Shown here piece by piece: positions 26,543-35,767 of a DNA stretch of 64,000 nt. Each line of letters opens with the position of its first letter. The first letter of the stretch is position 1. The position numbers and the translations under genes were made by a program. The notes beneath the pieces were generated by a model. That model searched no databases. It was given only the letters and a program-made list of their open reading frames with translations, and was not told the origin of the DNA. This DNA is from Algoriphagus pacificus. Lineage in GTDB: Bacteria; Bacteroidota; Bacteroidia; Cytophagales; Cyclobacteriaceae. Location: NCBI RefSeq assembly GCF_017254845.1, contig NZ_JAFKCU010000005.1:234953-298952 (forward strand), given 5' to 3'.

Positions 26543-26890
26543 TTAAGATATCACAAATAACAACATAGTAAATGTCAATAATATATAAAGTAATCCAAAA
26601 TAATAATATTTATTATTAGCAGGAGTTAATTTAACAAAACTATTCACTACAGACCTTTTAACAAAATAGTAAAAATTAAATATCGCAACTGGCGCACCGG
26701 CTAATCCGACAGACCAATATTGAGTTGACCATCCTAAATCGTTCAACGGCAAAAAATAAAATAATATTGTAAAAATGTTCAACATCAATAAGAAAGAAAA
26801 AAGCATTGCAGTTTTAAAAACAATATCATAATTCCCCATTCTAATTAAAACTTTGTATATACACATATACAATTTTTCATATAGGTTCAT
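26543..26890 (-). CDS. Three-pass membrane protein, candidate immunity to the Rhs tip
   Basis: A 115-aa protein with three hydrophobic segments: MLFSFLLMLNIFTILFYFL (about residues 28-46), YWSVGLAGAPVAIFNFYYF (about 58-76) and YYFGLLYILLTFTMLLFVI (about 96-114). The ATG at 26890 is one base past the rhs stop (26892), so it is the gene coupled to the intact Rhs tip. Such position plus inner-membrane topology is typical of immunity proteins against membrane-acting toxins. No named family is recognised. Confidence 0.65.
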   Translation of the reverse strand: MNLYEKLYMCIYKVLIRMGNYDIVFKTAMLFSFLLMLNIFTILFYFLPLNDLGWSTQYWSVGLAGAPVAIFNFYYFVKRSVVNSFVKLTPANNKYYYFGLLYILLTFTMLLFVIS

Positions 26891-26891
26891 A

Positions 26892-29800
26892 TTATTTAAT
26901 CTTAATAATTGTATTTCCTCCAGTTATTGGAATTGGGACAACGATAAAGCCTCTATTCTCAATTTTATCTGCATAATCATATAATTGTTGGAATTGATTA
27001 CCTGCCTCAAGTAAACCTAATCCTATTCCGATACCAGTTGATATAGGCTCTGGCGTAACTGTTAAGCCAAATATTAAAGAATTCATCCCCAATTTTGTAT
27101 AATCCCCGTAACTTTTATCCGAATTGGCAAATTGTCCAATTGCCATCAATCCTCCAACATAGGTCATACCAGTGCCAATCCTAGAGAGATTTCTAAGTAC
27201 TTTTGCGCTCCTAGAAATTTCATCTGAATAATTTAGTCCAAGATCGTAGACTTCTGACTCTTTTTGTAATGAATTGAAATTGTTTAAAACTTCTCTTAAA
27301 AGTCCTTTAGTCTCTTCCGTTGCGGTCCCTGCCAAGGTTGAAACAATACCACCAATAGTCAATAACTTGCTACTTGCTCCAGATGAACTTTCAGGATCAT
27401 CCTTTTCTGGCGTAAAGACAAATTCATCCAATGTGCCACCTTCAGCTGTCCATTTTCCGTCGCTAAATGTATATTCCCTCTCCCCATGCGGATTTGCTGT
27501 ATCTCCTTCCTTCGCAGTGGAAGGATCGGGACAATCAGGACATTTTCCATCAGGATCCGTAAATATTATTGGATTGTTCCACATAGCTGAATAGGGAGAC
27601 ATTCCTAGCTGATTTGGATGCTCTGCCATTGGATCTACCACGCCCCATCTACCAATAGTTGGATCATACATCCGTGCCCCATAATCATAATACTGAAGAT
27701 TATTATCCTCAATCAGTTCTTTGCCGTTAAATAGGTACTTGTTTGTTTTGATGCTAGCATATTGAAAGCCCAACCCTTTAAGTTCTACTCCCCATGGGTC
27801 ATAATGTGTTTCCTGAACTACAGCCGGACTTATACTCATCACCATCATATTGTCAAACCAGACATCCATTGAGGTTTCATTCACAACAAAAGTTTCCAAA
27901 TACCCATCTTTGGAAATATACATCTCTTCTTCCAGGATCTCATGCTGGTTTGATGCGTTTTTGCTCAGAACTTTCTTGCCTACTTCATATCGATTACTGT
28001 CCTGATCGTACAGCGCATACATTAAATATGCTTCAGGAACTTCTTTCTTCTGTATATCCTTTGCAAGGATATCTACAAGATTCAGTAAAGCTATCGGGTT
28101 TGCTCCGCCTGCCCGCTGATTATTTAATGTAAGTTCGTTTAAGTCAGCCAAAAGCCTTTCCTTTCCCCCGGCTGCCATAAAGCTGGCAGCTTTACTTTTC
28201 TGCTTTTTGACTTCAAGATATTTTCCATATACTTGAAGTTTCAGACTGTCCCCTGCATAGATTTCCTGAGTTCTTCCGGGTCCTACCATTCTTCCCCTTT
28301 TTGCATTCAGCCAAGCAACTTGATTTCCGTCTTTAGTTACATTATGTGCCGGTTCAGTTTGTCTGGATTCTGATACCATCGAAAATTCCATCTCCTCCGA
28401 TGCTAAGCGACCGGACTCCATTGTCGCAATATAGCTCTGGCTCACCGGACTCCGAAGCACTTGACGTACATTTCCTAAGTGGTCTTTTACAAAGAACTCA
28501 CTCCAAAGTTCGCTGTTTTCGGCCACTATTCTGCCCTCTTCGTGATTTATGTAGTCCAATGCACCATCTAAAAGCACCACCTCTCCCAAATAATCCTGGG
28601 TCTTTGTTAGAGTTCCGCTACTATTATAAACTTTCTGAGTCAGCTTGCTTCCTTCTGCATCATAAGTAAATTTTACTTTCCCCCCTGTAGTTAAACTGAT
28701 CTCTTCTGGAAGATTTAAATGATTATATGTAATTAAACTGATCTTTTTGTCCAGATTACTTTTTAGATTTCCATTTAAATCATATCCATAAACAGTTGCA
28801 CTCTGCTCTTTAAAATCATTGGACAGATAGCCCAAATTAGTAATACCATCGCTTACCTGTGAAAGTCTGTTGCTATTTGAAAAATAAGAATAAGTCAAAT
28901 TATCAACCTCTCCCCAAGTAGAGCTTGTCCTTTGATTATTCCTTTTCATGGTAAGTATATTCCCGTTTCCATCATAGCCAATAGAACTTAAACTGTAATT
29001 TTCACCACTGGCACCAGTATATGCAGCAGCTTTGATTCTATTTGCATTATCATAACTATAGGTATAAGTTCTTGTGGTGGTATTTTGACCACCAACCCAA
29101 GATACCTGGGCAATGTTCCCGTTGTTTATAGTGGTACTATTGTAACCTATCGATTGTGTAAAAATGCCGTTATAGTCAGTACCTATATCTTTAATCCAAT
29201 CCCTTATATTGAAAGAAAAGGTTTGATTTGCATTTGAGGCCACAAATGGAAACGTTTTTTGCTTTGGTCTCCCTAAATCATCATAAGTATATTGTGCTAG
29301 AGTCTTGGATGATCCATTTCCTAAAGTGTGGGTAATCGATTCCAACAATCCAGCTACATTATAGGCATAGATACGAAGAACAGTATAATTAGATGATAAG
29401 GAATTCGTCGTAAGATTTCGTGTAGGCAAACCTTCAAAATTATAGGCTGTGGAAGAACGAATTGTCGCCCCACGTTGGTGCTGCGATAATGTTTGAATAA
29501 CTCTCTCTTGATCATCGTAATAAATAGCAGTTGCGTAAAACTCACCTGTTTCTAAATTTTTTACTTTTTTCCCAGTCAAAAGTCCGTGAACTTTAGTGCT
29601 AGCCACTGGTACAAACGGTGAACCTGGATTTTGGAAATCCATCCCAGGTAAAAAATTATAAGAATCGTAATAATTTACAGTCAATATTTCTCCTTCTTCC
29701 ATTGGCCAAGCTCCTGTCTCTCCTGAGGCTGGAAGTGTTCCGATTCTCGCAGTAAAACTCTGGTTACTTGTTGCTTTTATATTAAATCCATTCTGGAGAG

Positions 29801-31529
29801 TAATTGAGCTTGAAGCTACATATTCTTGGTAACCATCATATTTCGAAGAGGAGATGGTAGTGCCAGTTTTTATCTTTGCCGTATTTTGCTTTACCTCTGC
29901 ATTATTTCCTGAGAGGTTATTAATAATACCCTGAAGAGTTACCCTATTAGAATTTTCTATAATCTTCCCTGTAAGAACAATCCGCCCTAACCCATCGTAT
30001 TTATTGTAAAGCCATTCTTTGTTTCCTGAGACGGGAGCCATATTTGCATCCTGAAAACCTACCAGCCTATCCTGGTTATCATATAGCATAGATTCCAACC
30101 CTTTTCCGGGAATATATTTTTCAACCAATCTTCCCTTTATATCATAGGTATATCTAAAATATTGTTCATTTGCTAGATTAGCATTTGTACTTGTTGCTGA
30201 TGACCAATTAGCTGTTATCAAGATCTCGACTGCCTTAGGGGGTATCACGACTCTAAGTTGTCCTAAATCATCATAAACATAATAGGTGCATAACCAACCA
30301 TTATGACCATCAGCACCAGATAAAGCAGTATTCTGGACTTTTTTCAATACTATCCTCCCTTGTTTATCAAGATACTGTATTGTTCGTTTATTGTCTTCAT
30401 CATCAACTATAGTAGTCCATAATGAATTTTCAGCATAGGCCGAGGAAGTAATAGGAAGTCCATTTGTGTCAATTGTAAATATCCTTACCTGATCGTTGGT
30501 TGTATTTGGTCTTCTAAAAAACTTTAGTTCTTTTCCTGAGCCCATTTTCCAAGAATTTCCAGGAGCAGCTTGTTTGTCAATATTATTAAGAGGTGTTGGC
30601 TCAAATTGCTTCTCCGAATAGCCAAAAGTATCTCCATAAATCGCATTTGTCTGGCTAGCATGCATAGCTATGCCATTAGTTCTGAATCGACCATCCTGTG
30701 TCCCTGAACCTTCATAATAGGGAAGGAACTCTAAAACCTGTCTACCAAACTGATCGTAATCCATTGGATAAATAAGATCTTTACCATTCACTGTCTGTTG
30801 CTTCAATACAGTTTGAATTGGTCTACCTATTCCATCTGAATAATTGAATGTTTTGTAAGATATACTTGGACCACCTGTTATTATTGAATTTTTATTTGAA
30901 GTGGCAGTTCTCGCCGAATATTTCTTTACCGAATTATAATCATTAATTTGGGCTTTAACTGGAACTAAAGCTGAAATACAATTTGTCGCCGTATGTTTAT
31001 AACCTAAATAATACGTTTTAGTGTTTGAAAGAGTAGGAGTCGGAAAATCCTTACTAGTATACACAAGTGTAGTTTGGTTTGTGTCATACCAAACGTAACT
31101 AAAGCCTGCAGGTGCAGGGTCTGCGCTTAAGAGGACACTTCCTGTCCCTAACCTACTCCCATCAGGTGCGGATGCTGTAACATTAGAACAATAATCCCCA
31201 ACAATTGAAATAGAAAAAGAATCGAAATAATAATTTCCCGCATTTGAATATTCATATCCTACAATATAATTGCCTGCCTGGGTAAACTGCCCAATAAGAG
31301 AATTCATAGAACTAGTTGAATTAGACATTCCACTATTTTCCCAGAAATACCCCCCACTTGAAGGGGGGGAAATTTGATTACCGTTACTATAATACCAAAC
31401 TTCAAATTGAACTGTTTCTCCCACATTGGCTTGAGTTGGCCCTTGGATAACAACATCTGTTACGCCTTGTCCAAAGGATTTTGAACAAATGATAGCCATA
31501 AGTCCCAAAAAACATATAAAGTCTTTCAT
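26892..31529 (-). CDS. RHS-repeat polymorphic toxin with DUF6443-type N-region
   Basis: A 1545-aa exported Rhs protein. Order: signal peptide (FICFLGLMAIICSKSFGQ); Ig/PKD-like region to about residue 190; DUF6443-type block with YKTFNYSDGIGRPIQTVLKQ (about 225) and YPMDYDQFGRQVLEFLPYY; many YD repeats (YDDLGQLRVV, YDIKGRLVEKY, YDNQDRLVGF, YDANGNL-like) through about residue 1000; RHS core motif YLFNGKELIEDNNLQYYDYGARMYDP and then GRWGVVDPMAEHP at about 1325-1365; linker GDTANPHGEREYT; variable tip (about 1430-1545) rich in Gly and small hydrophobics (ISTGIGIGLGLLEAGNQF), perhaps membrane-acting. The Rhs shell encloses the tip until delivery. Immunity candidate directly downstream. Confidence 0.93.
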   Translation of the reverse strand: MKDFICFLGLMAIICSKSFGQGVTDVVIQGPTQANVGETVQFEVWYYSNGNQISPPSSGGYFWENSGMSNSTSSMNSLIGQFTQAGNYIVGYEYSNAGNYYFDSFSISIVGDYCSNVTASAPDGSRLGTGSVLLSADPAPAGFSYVWYDTNQTTLVYTSKDFPTPTLSNTKTYYLGYKHTATNCISALVPVKAQINDYNSVKKYSARTATSNKNSIITGGPSISYKTFNYSDGIGRPIQTVLKQQTVNGKDLIYPMDYDQFGRQVLEFLPYYEGSGTQDGRFRTNGIAMHASQTNAIYGDTFGYSEKQFEPTPLNNIDKQAAPGNSWKMGSGKELKFFRRPNTTNDQVRIFTIDTNGLPITSSAYAENSLWTTIVDDEDNKRTIQYLDKQGRIVLKKVQNTALSGADGHNGWLCTYYVYDDLGQLRVVIPPKAVEILITANWSSATSTNANLANEQYFRYTYDIKGRLVEKYIPGKGLESMLYDNQDRLVGFQDANMAPVSGNKEWLYNKYDGLGRIVLTGKIIENSNRVTLQGIINNLSGNNAEVKQNTAKIKTGTTISSSKYDGYQEYVASSSITLQNGFNIKATSNQSFTARIGTLPASGETGAWPMEEGEILTVNYYDSYNFLPGMDFQNPGSPFVPVASTKVHGLLTGKKVKNLETGEFYATAIYYDDQERVIQTLSQHQRGATIRSSTAYNFEGLPTRNLTTNSLSSNYTVLRIYAYNVAGLLESITHTLGNGSSKTLAQYTYDDLGRPKQKTFPFVASNANQTFSFNIRDWIKDIGTDYNGIFTQSIGYNSTTINNGNIAQVSWVGGQNTTTRTYTYSYDNANRIKAAAYTGASGENYSLSSIGYDGNGNILTMKRNNQRTSSTWGEVDNLTYSYFSNSNRLSQVSDGITNLGYLSNDFKEQSATVYGYDLNGNLKSNLDKKISLITYNHLNLPEEISLTTGGKVKFTYDAEGSKLTQKVYNSSGTLTKTQDYLGEVVLLDGALDYINHEEGRIVAENSELWSEFFVKDHLGNVRQVLRSPVSQSYIATMESGRLASEEMEFSMVSESRQTEPAHNVTKDGNQVAWLNAKRGRMVGPGRTQEIYAGDSLKLQVYGKYLEVKKQKSKAASFMAAGGKERLLADLNELTLNNQRAGGANPIALLNLVDILAKDIQKKEVPEAYLMYALYDQDSNRYEVGKKVLSKNASNQHEILEEEMYISKDGYLETFVVNETSMDVWFDNMMVMSISPAVVQETHYDPWGVELKGLGFQYASIKTNKYLFNGKELIEDNNLQYYDYGARMYDPTIGRWGVVDPMAEHPNQLGMSPYSAMWNNPIIFTDPDGKCPDCPDPSTAKEGDTANPHGEREYTFSDGKWTAEGGTLDEFVFTPEKDDPESSSGASSKLLTIGGIVSTLAGTATEETKGLLREVLNNFNSLQKESEVYDLGLNYSDEISRSAKVLRNLSRIGTGMTYVGGLMAIGQFANSDKSYGDYTKLGMNSLIFGLTVTPEPISTGIGIGLGLLEAGNQFQQLYDYADKIENRGFIVVPIPITGGNTIIKIK
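27421..27509 (-). repeat. Rhs linker repeat, copy 1 (full-length rhs)
   Basis: Partner of the 89-base block at 26267-26355. It encodes the pre-tip linker just after the RHS core of the intact protein. Confidence 0.85.
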
Positions 31530-31537
31530 GGTAAAAA

Positions 31538-31978
31538 TTATTGTTTAATCAATTCAAACTTTTTTATCTGCCCTTTCTCCTGCCCTTCGGGAACCATTAA
31601 TAAGCGATTCTTACCTATGAAAGTAAATGAGTATGTTAGATGGGTATCATGCGTAATCAAATGAAGCTTATATTTATCATCAAGACTCCATTTTCCCTCC
31701 TCAAAAAAATTGTCTTTTTCATACTTCCATCCAACACTTACTTTTCCATCAATAAAAAAAGAATACTCTCTTGAACTCATAGATGCCTGAAGCCTTTTAA
31801 ACTTATTGGAAGACAAAGACTGTTCTTTATCAAAATTTGAATATTTATCTTCCATTGAAAGAAATTGATCATCATTACTTACCTTCCAATCTCCAATAAA
31901 CCTTTCATCAAGTTTTTGAGAAAAAGATATATTTGTAGAAAAAAGTATCAACCAAAAAACACTTAAAATTATTCTCAT
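31538..31978 (-). CDS. Small secreted lipocalin-like protein
   Basis: A 146-aa protein with a signal peptide (ILSVFWLILFSTNISFSQ) and a lipocalin-like beta pattern: FIGDWKVSNDDQFLSM at the start, EGKWSLDDKYKLHLIT in the middle and SFTFIGKNRLLMVPEG near the end. This is the layout of the Bacteroidota lipocalin-like / DUF families found as small exported proteins. It lies between the 1005-aa YD protein (11 bases upstream) and rhs (8 bases downstream), so it belongs to the operon. Function unknown. Confidence 0.65.
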   Translation of the reverse strand: MRIILSVFWLILFSTNISFSQKLDERFIGDWKVSNDDQFLSMEDKYSNFDKEQSLSSNKFKRLQASMSSREYSFFIDGKVSVGWKYEKDNFFEEGKWSLDDKYKLHLITHDTHLTYSFTFIGKNRLLMVPEGQEKGQIKKFELIKQ

Positions 31979-31989
31979 ATTATTTTTTT

Positions 31990-34900
31990 TTAATTGCCAA
32001 ACATATACTCGTATTCCACAACATCTATTAAATAGCCCAGGTCATCTTTGACAGATATCAATCTACCCCAACTATCATACTCATAATAAAAAGTTTTATT
32101 CTTGCTATCAGTATAACTTAGGACTCCCAATAATGGCTGGTATGTATAGGTATTAAAGCTAGAGCCTTTAGGATGAAGCCTGAGCTCATCTATCAACACT
32201 CCACTGCCACTAAGAGTAAATGAATTAGTGGTTATATCTCTTTGAACAAGTCTCCACTCTGTGTCACTAAGAGCTACAGAACTGCCAAGAATATTCCAAG
32301 ATGTTGGCCCAGATGCAGTCCTCTTAGCCCAAAAAGTAAGCTTAAAAACGTTGGTACTACTTCCTCCATAACCTGACTTGGTTAAAGCTGCACTACCTAA
32401 ATTATAATGTTTCTTTCCTGTTTTAGAAGGACCTGTGATTGTATTTGATTCTGAATAACTCCAATTTAGATTGTCGCTTGCTGATTCAAAAGAAGTATAT
32501 CCTACATTTGAGAGATTTGCATTTGCTACAAAAAGGATTGGATATTCATTATTATACCCCCAGTGCAAACTTGAAACTTCAAATCCATTCTTTATATAAT
32601 TTACAAGGCGATTATTTGTATAAGTATTATAAACTAACTTAGATTTAAACCTCGAGTCTCTGGAATAATTACCGACTGGACCAGCAGGAAAAACACTACC
32701 AGTGGCTCTGCTTGAAAATTTAAAAGCAGAGCTAAGAATGGGGCTTGAAATTTCAAGCTGATACATTTTATCTTTAAGCCCTTTACCATCTGATTTAAAC
32801 TCATAAGAGGTCCCCCCTATTATTCTATATGTAGAACCATTACTTATTGCTTTTACCTCTTCAACAACAAGATTTAGAATATGATTATTTTTCAATAGAG
32901 TTAAAGAAGTATTCCCTGTAGAATAATCAAAAGGATACTGATAAAAACTCCATTCCGTCTCATTATTACTTTTCGCTACAGACTTACGCGTTAATTGCAT
33001 ATGACTAGCATTATCATAATAAAATTTTTCAAGTTTTATAGTTTTTTGAACTCCATTTTCATCGAAATAATAGTGCTTACCCTCATCAATATATTTCCAG
33101 TTAGAATTAATGGGAAAAGTTTTCGATTCAAAACCTGATCCTACGTAATTTGGCAAGTTAACATTAGCTGTTACAACGGTGGGATTTGTTAAGTTTACAT
33201 TATAATAATGTTCTTCCACAGACTTATAACCAGTTCCATTCTTTTTTAATAGTAACAGTATTTGGAGGTAACCATTTTTATTTTCAATGAACTTTGGTAC
33301 ACCGGGGATTTCAGCGGTAACATCAGCGACATTGTAAAAAACAAACTCCTTTTTACCATTATCACCCTGATTTTCATATACTTCAGAAACTGATCCATAG
33401 CCAATTTCATACCCCCCAGCACCTATTCCAGTGGCGAAATTCGATTCTGACATTTTCATAGTATAATTGTATGTTATTAGTTGACCACAAGTGGGATTAT
33501 ACACAAGATCACTTGCATTCTGATTATATCTACTTCCAGTCATTCTATATCCATTCAAATATTTATATTCCTTAAAACCTAGGCTATTATTAGAATGGTC
33601 AAAATTTTCTATTTTTGCAATTCTGCATCCAGGACCAATTTTTCCTCCATAAGAACTATTTGGGGGGTTTTCATCCATCAATGATGAATTAAAATTAACA
33701 TAGTTATTCGACTCAAAAGTATATATAGTTTTTCCCCCAGTAGGATAACGAATAGACTTCAAAAGATTTGCTTTAGCATAAGATGGGTTTGGTTCCCTAT
33801 TTCCGAAAATAGTAGTGTTAGGTTGCCCATTATAAAATCCCCAATAATCTTTTGAATTAGAATTTTTGTCAGGGAGATTAACATTATCATAATCAAAATC
33901 ATAGCTGCTTACAATATCAGTGTTTGATTTTTCATAAATAGATTGAAGTTTTAATCTTTTAGACAGTTTATCAGCCGATCCTGAACCACTATTAAAATAA
34001 AATTGTTTAAACTCAATTTCTTTATAATATTCAAGAGCATTTGAGCTAATAATAATCTTTGAATATTTTAAAGGAAGATTTGATCCTTCATAATTTAAAT
34101 CGACTCTGGTGCTAGTTTGAAAAGTAATTGATCCGTTAGGTAAAGTAATCAGAGATAACAACAACTGATCAGTAACAGTCTTTACTATTGTATTATAAAT
34201 TTGGTCGTTTGGAATTGTATTACAAGGATATGGACCGGAAACACTTGTATATTGAATAGCAGTACTACTAACATACTCATTGACTATCTTCCTTGGATTA
34301 CTAGCATATTGAAATGAAATTTGATCTCCAATTGGACTTATCATACTCGTCAAAAACCAACTAGAAATATAATTTGTAATTTGAGGATTACCACTATTGA
34401 GTTTTATTTCTCTTCTAGTATTCTCTTTAGTGTTAAAATTAAAAATTAACCCAGATTCATCGGTCACTTTAAAATTTGAATTAATTAGTTCAATTTTAAA
34501 AGGGGCTTTATTAAGAATTACTACTTTATAGTTACCAGGCGAAGCAGGATCATAGTCTAAAACAAAACGTCCGGAACTGCCCAGAATATTATACTTGAAA
34601 ATATCAGGAGCAGCATCCAAACCTTCACCAGGATCATAATTTGCTGGATTATTCTTGTAAAAACCTTGAGTGGATAAATCGTCTAGACTTCTTAGTTCAC
34701 GTGTAATGACTGCTGTTGCATCTAAACTCCACCCCAATCCTATAGCTGACGCTTCTTCTTGAACCTTAAATCCTTGAGCAAAATAGGATAACCCTAAATT
34801 ATAATTTAAAGACGGTCCAGAATAACCATATAAAGGAATTGAAATATCAGGGATTCCTGAATACGTTGCATTGGGGAAATCCGAGTATTTTGTTAAAGAA

Positions 34901-35007
34901 GCCGCATCGGGAGATGCCGGTGCAACTATTGGAGCAAAGGATTGGGCTATTAACCATTTTGAATTAAGAAAAGCAACCACCAAAAAAACATAAAATTTAA
35001 ACTTCAT
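31990..35007 (-). CDS. Large YD/SpvB-like shell protein without RHS core
   Basis: About 1005 aa from the ATG at 35007, which gives a clean signal peptide (KFYVFLVVAFLNSKWLIAQ); the ATG at 35028 overlaps the gene before. The N-terminus (KYSDFPNATYSGIPDISIPL, GLSYFAQGFKVQEEAS, IGLGWSL) is the beta-rich start seen in Bacteroidota Rhs-like and SpvB/TcdB-like shell proteins. The end has a single clear YD repeat (FYYEYDSWGRLISVKDDLG) and stops at EYEYMFGN, with no RHS core and no toxin tip. It therefore looks like the N-terminal half of an Rhs cocoon encoded separately from the C-terminal half in the next rhs gene. Whether the two proteins assemble is an inference. Confidence 0.8.
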   Translation of the reverse strand: MKFKFYVFLVVAFLNSKWLIAQSFAPIVAPASPDAASLTKYSDFPNATYSGIPDISIPLYGYSGPSLNYNLGLSYFAQGFKVQEEASAIGLGWSLDATAVITRELRSLDDLSTQGFYKNNPANYDPGEGLDAAPDIFKYNILGSSGRFVLDYDPASPGNYKVVILNKAPFKIELINSNFKVTDESGLIFNFNTKENTRREIKLNSGNPQITNYISSWFLTSMISPIGDQISFQYASNPRKIVNEYVSSTAIQYTSVSGPYPCNTIPNDQIYNTIVKTVTDQLLLSLITLPNGSITFQTSTRVDLNYEGSNLPLKYSKIIISSNALEYYKEIEFKQFYFNSGSGSADKLSKRLKLQSIYEKSNTDIVSSYDFDYDNVNLPDKNSNSKDYWGFYNGQPNTTIFGNREPNPSYAKANLLKSIRYPTGGKTIYTFESNNYVNFNSSLMDENPPNSSYGGKIGPGCRIAKIENFDHSNNSLGFKEYKYLNGYRMTGSRYNQNASDLVYNPTCGQLITYNYTMKMSESNFATGIGAGGYEIGYGSVSEVYENQGDNGKKEFVFYNVADVTAEIPGVPKFIENKNGYLQILLLLKKNGTGYKSVEEHYYNVNLTNPTVVTANVNLPNYVGSGFESKTFPINSNWKYIDEGKHYYFDENGVQKTIKLEKFYYDNASHMQLTRKSVAKSNNETEWSFYQYPFDYSTGNTSLTLLKNNHILNLVVEEVKAISNGSTYRIIGGTSYEFKSDGKGLKDKMYQLEISSPILSSAFKFSSRATGSVFPAGPVGNYSRDSRFKSKLVYNTYTNNRLVNYIKNGFEVSSLHWGYNNEYPILFVANANLSNVGYTSFESASDNLNWSYSESNTITGPSKTGKKHYNLGSAALTKSGYGGSSTNVFKLTFWAKRTASGPTSWNILGSSVALSDTEWRLVQRDITTNSFTLSGSGVLIDELRLHPKGSSFNTYTYQPLLGVLSYTDSKNKTFYYEYDSWGRLISVKDDLGYLIDVVEYEYMFGN

Positions 35008-35008
35008 A

Positions 35009-35767
35009 TTAAAACTTTTTAGACTCAATTTTCTTTTCTAACTCTATCACATACAAGGTCAATTCTTCTACCTTCTCCAATAATTTTATATTCATCTCTA
35101 ATAAGTTGACCCCATTTTCAATGACTTCTCTCTCAGAAGGTATATTTGGTAGATGACCTCTTTCAGAAATATATCTTTCCACTTCATTCAAAGGCATCAA
35201 ATCATAATCTGCCTTAAACACATAATCCGCCCAGCCTGAGGTTGTAATATTCACTTCATGGGCTTTTATTTTCCCATTCACAGATAGCTTTTCCGAAGGT
35301 GCAACAGTCCCGATTCCCAAATTACCTGTGGGACTCAACACCATCAGGTTGTTAGTATAATTCCTCCACAAAAAAACATTCCTGTTGGATACAAAGGATC
35401 CACTTGATCTTGCATCAAAGACTACAACTGCAGAACTACCATTATCATTAGTTGAAGTTATTTCCCCTCCAAAAAATATTGCAGACCTATTATCTCCTGT
35501 GTAATACGCTTTTATTGATGGGATGAAAATATTTCCCAAACTTGTAGCATTTGAAAACTCTAAGTAATCATTTGGGGAATCTGTTACACTTAAACGTAGG
35601 ACTTTTTCAATACCCGAAACTGCTGTGGAAACAATATCTAATTTATAACTTGCTGGGTTAACACCTAACCCTACATTCCCAGATGGAGGGTAGTTATTTG
35701 CCTGCCCTAGGACATTATTTGCTAATGAGATCATTAGCGAAACACATAAAAGTAAACTTGCTCTCAT
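35009..35767 (-). CDS. Fibre-like surface protein, paralogue 2
   Basis: A 252-aa protein with a signal peptide (LLLCVSLMISLANNVLGQ). Body motifs are YPPSGNVGLGVNPASYKLDI and GNLGIGTVAPSEKLSVNGKI, followed by the shared C-terminal module GWADYVFKADYDLMPLNEVE, GHLPNIPSEREV and LLEKVEELTLYVIELEKK. The start overlaps the stop of paralogue 3 by 4 bases (35764-35767), so the two are translationally coupled. Predicted to form a trimeric fibre by its coiled-coil end; surface location inferred. Confidence 0.8.
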   Translation of the reverse strand: MRASLLLCVSLMISLANNVLGQANNYPPSGNVGLGVNPASYKLDIVSTAVSGIEKVLRLSVTDSPNDYLEFSNATSLGNIFIPSIKAYYTGDNRSAIFFGGEITSTNDNGSSAVVVFDARSSGSFVSNRNVFLWRNYTNNLMVLSPTGNLGIGTVAPSEKLSVNGKIKAHEVNITTSGWADYVFKADYDLMPLNEVERYISERGHLPNIPSEREVIENGVNLLEMNIKLLEKVEELTLYVIELEKKIESKKF

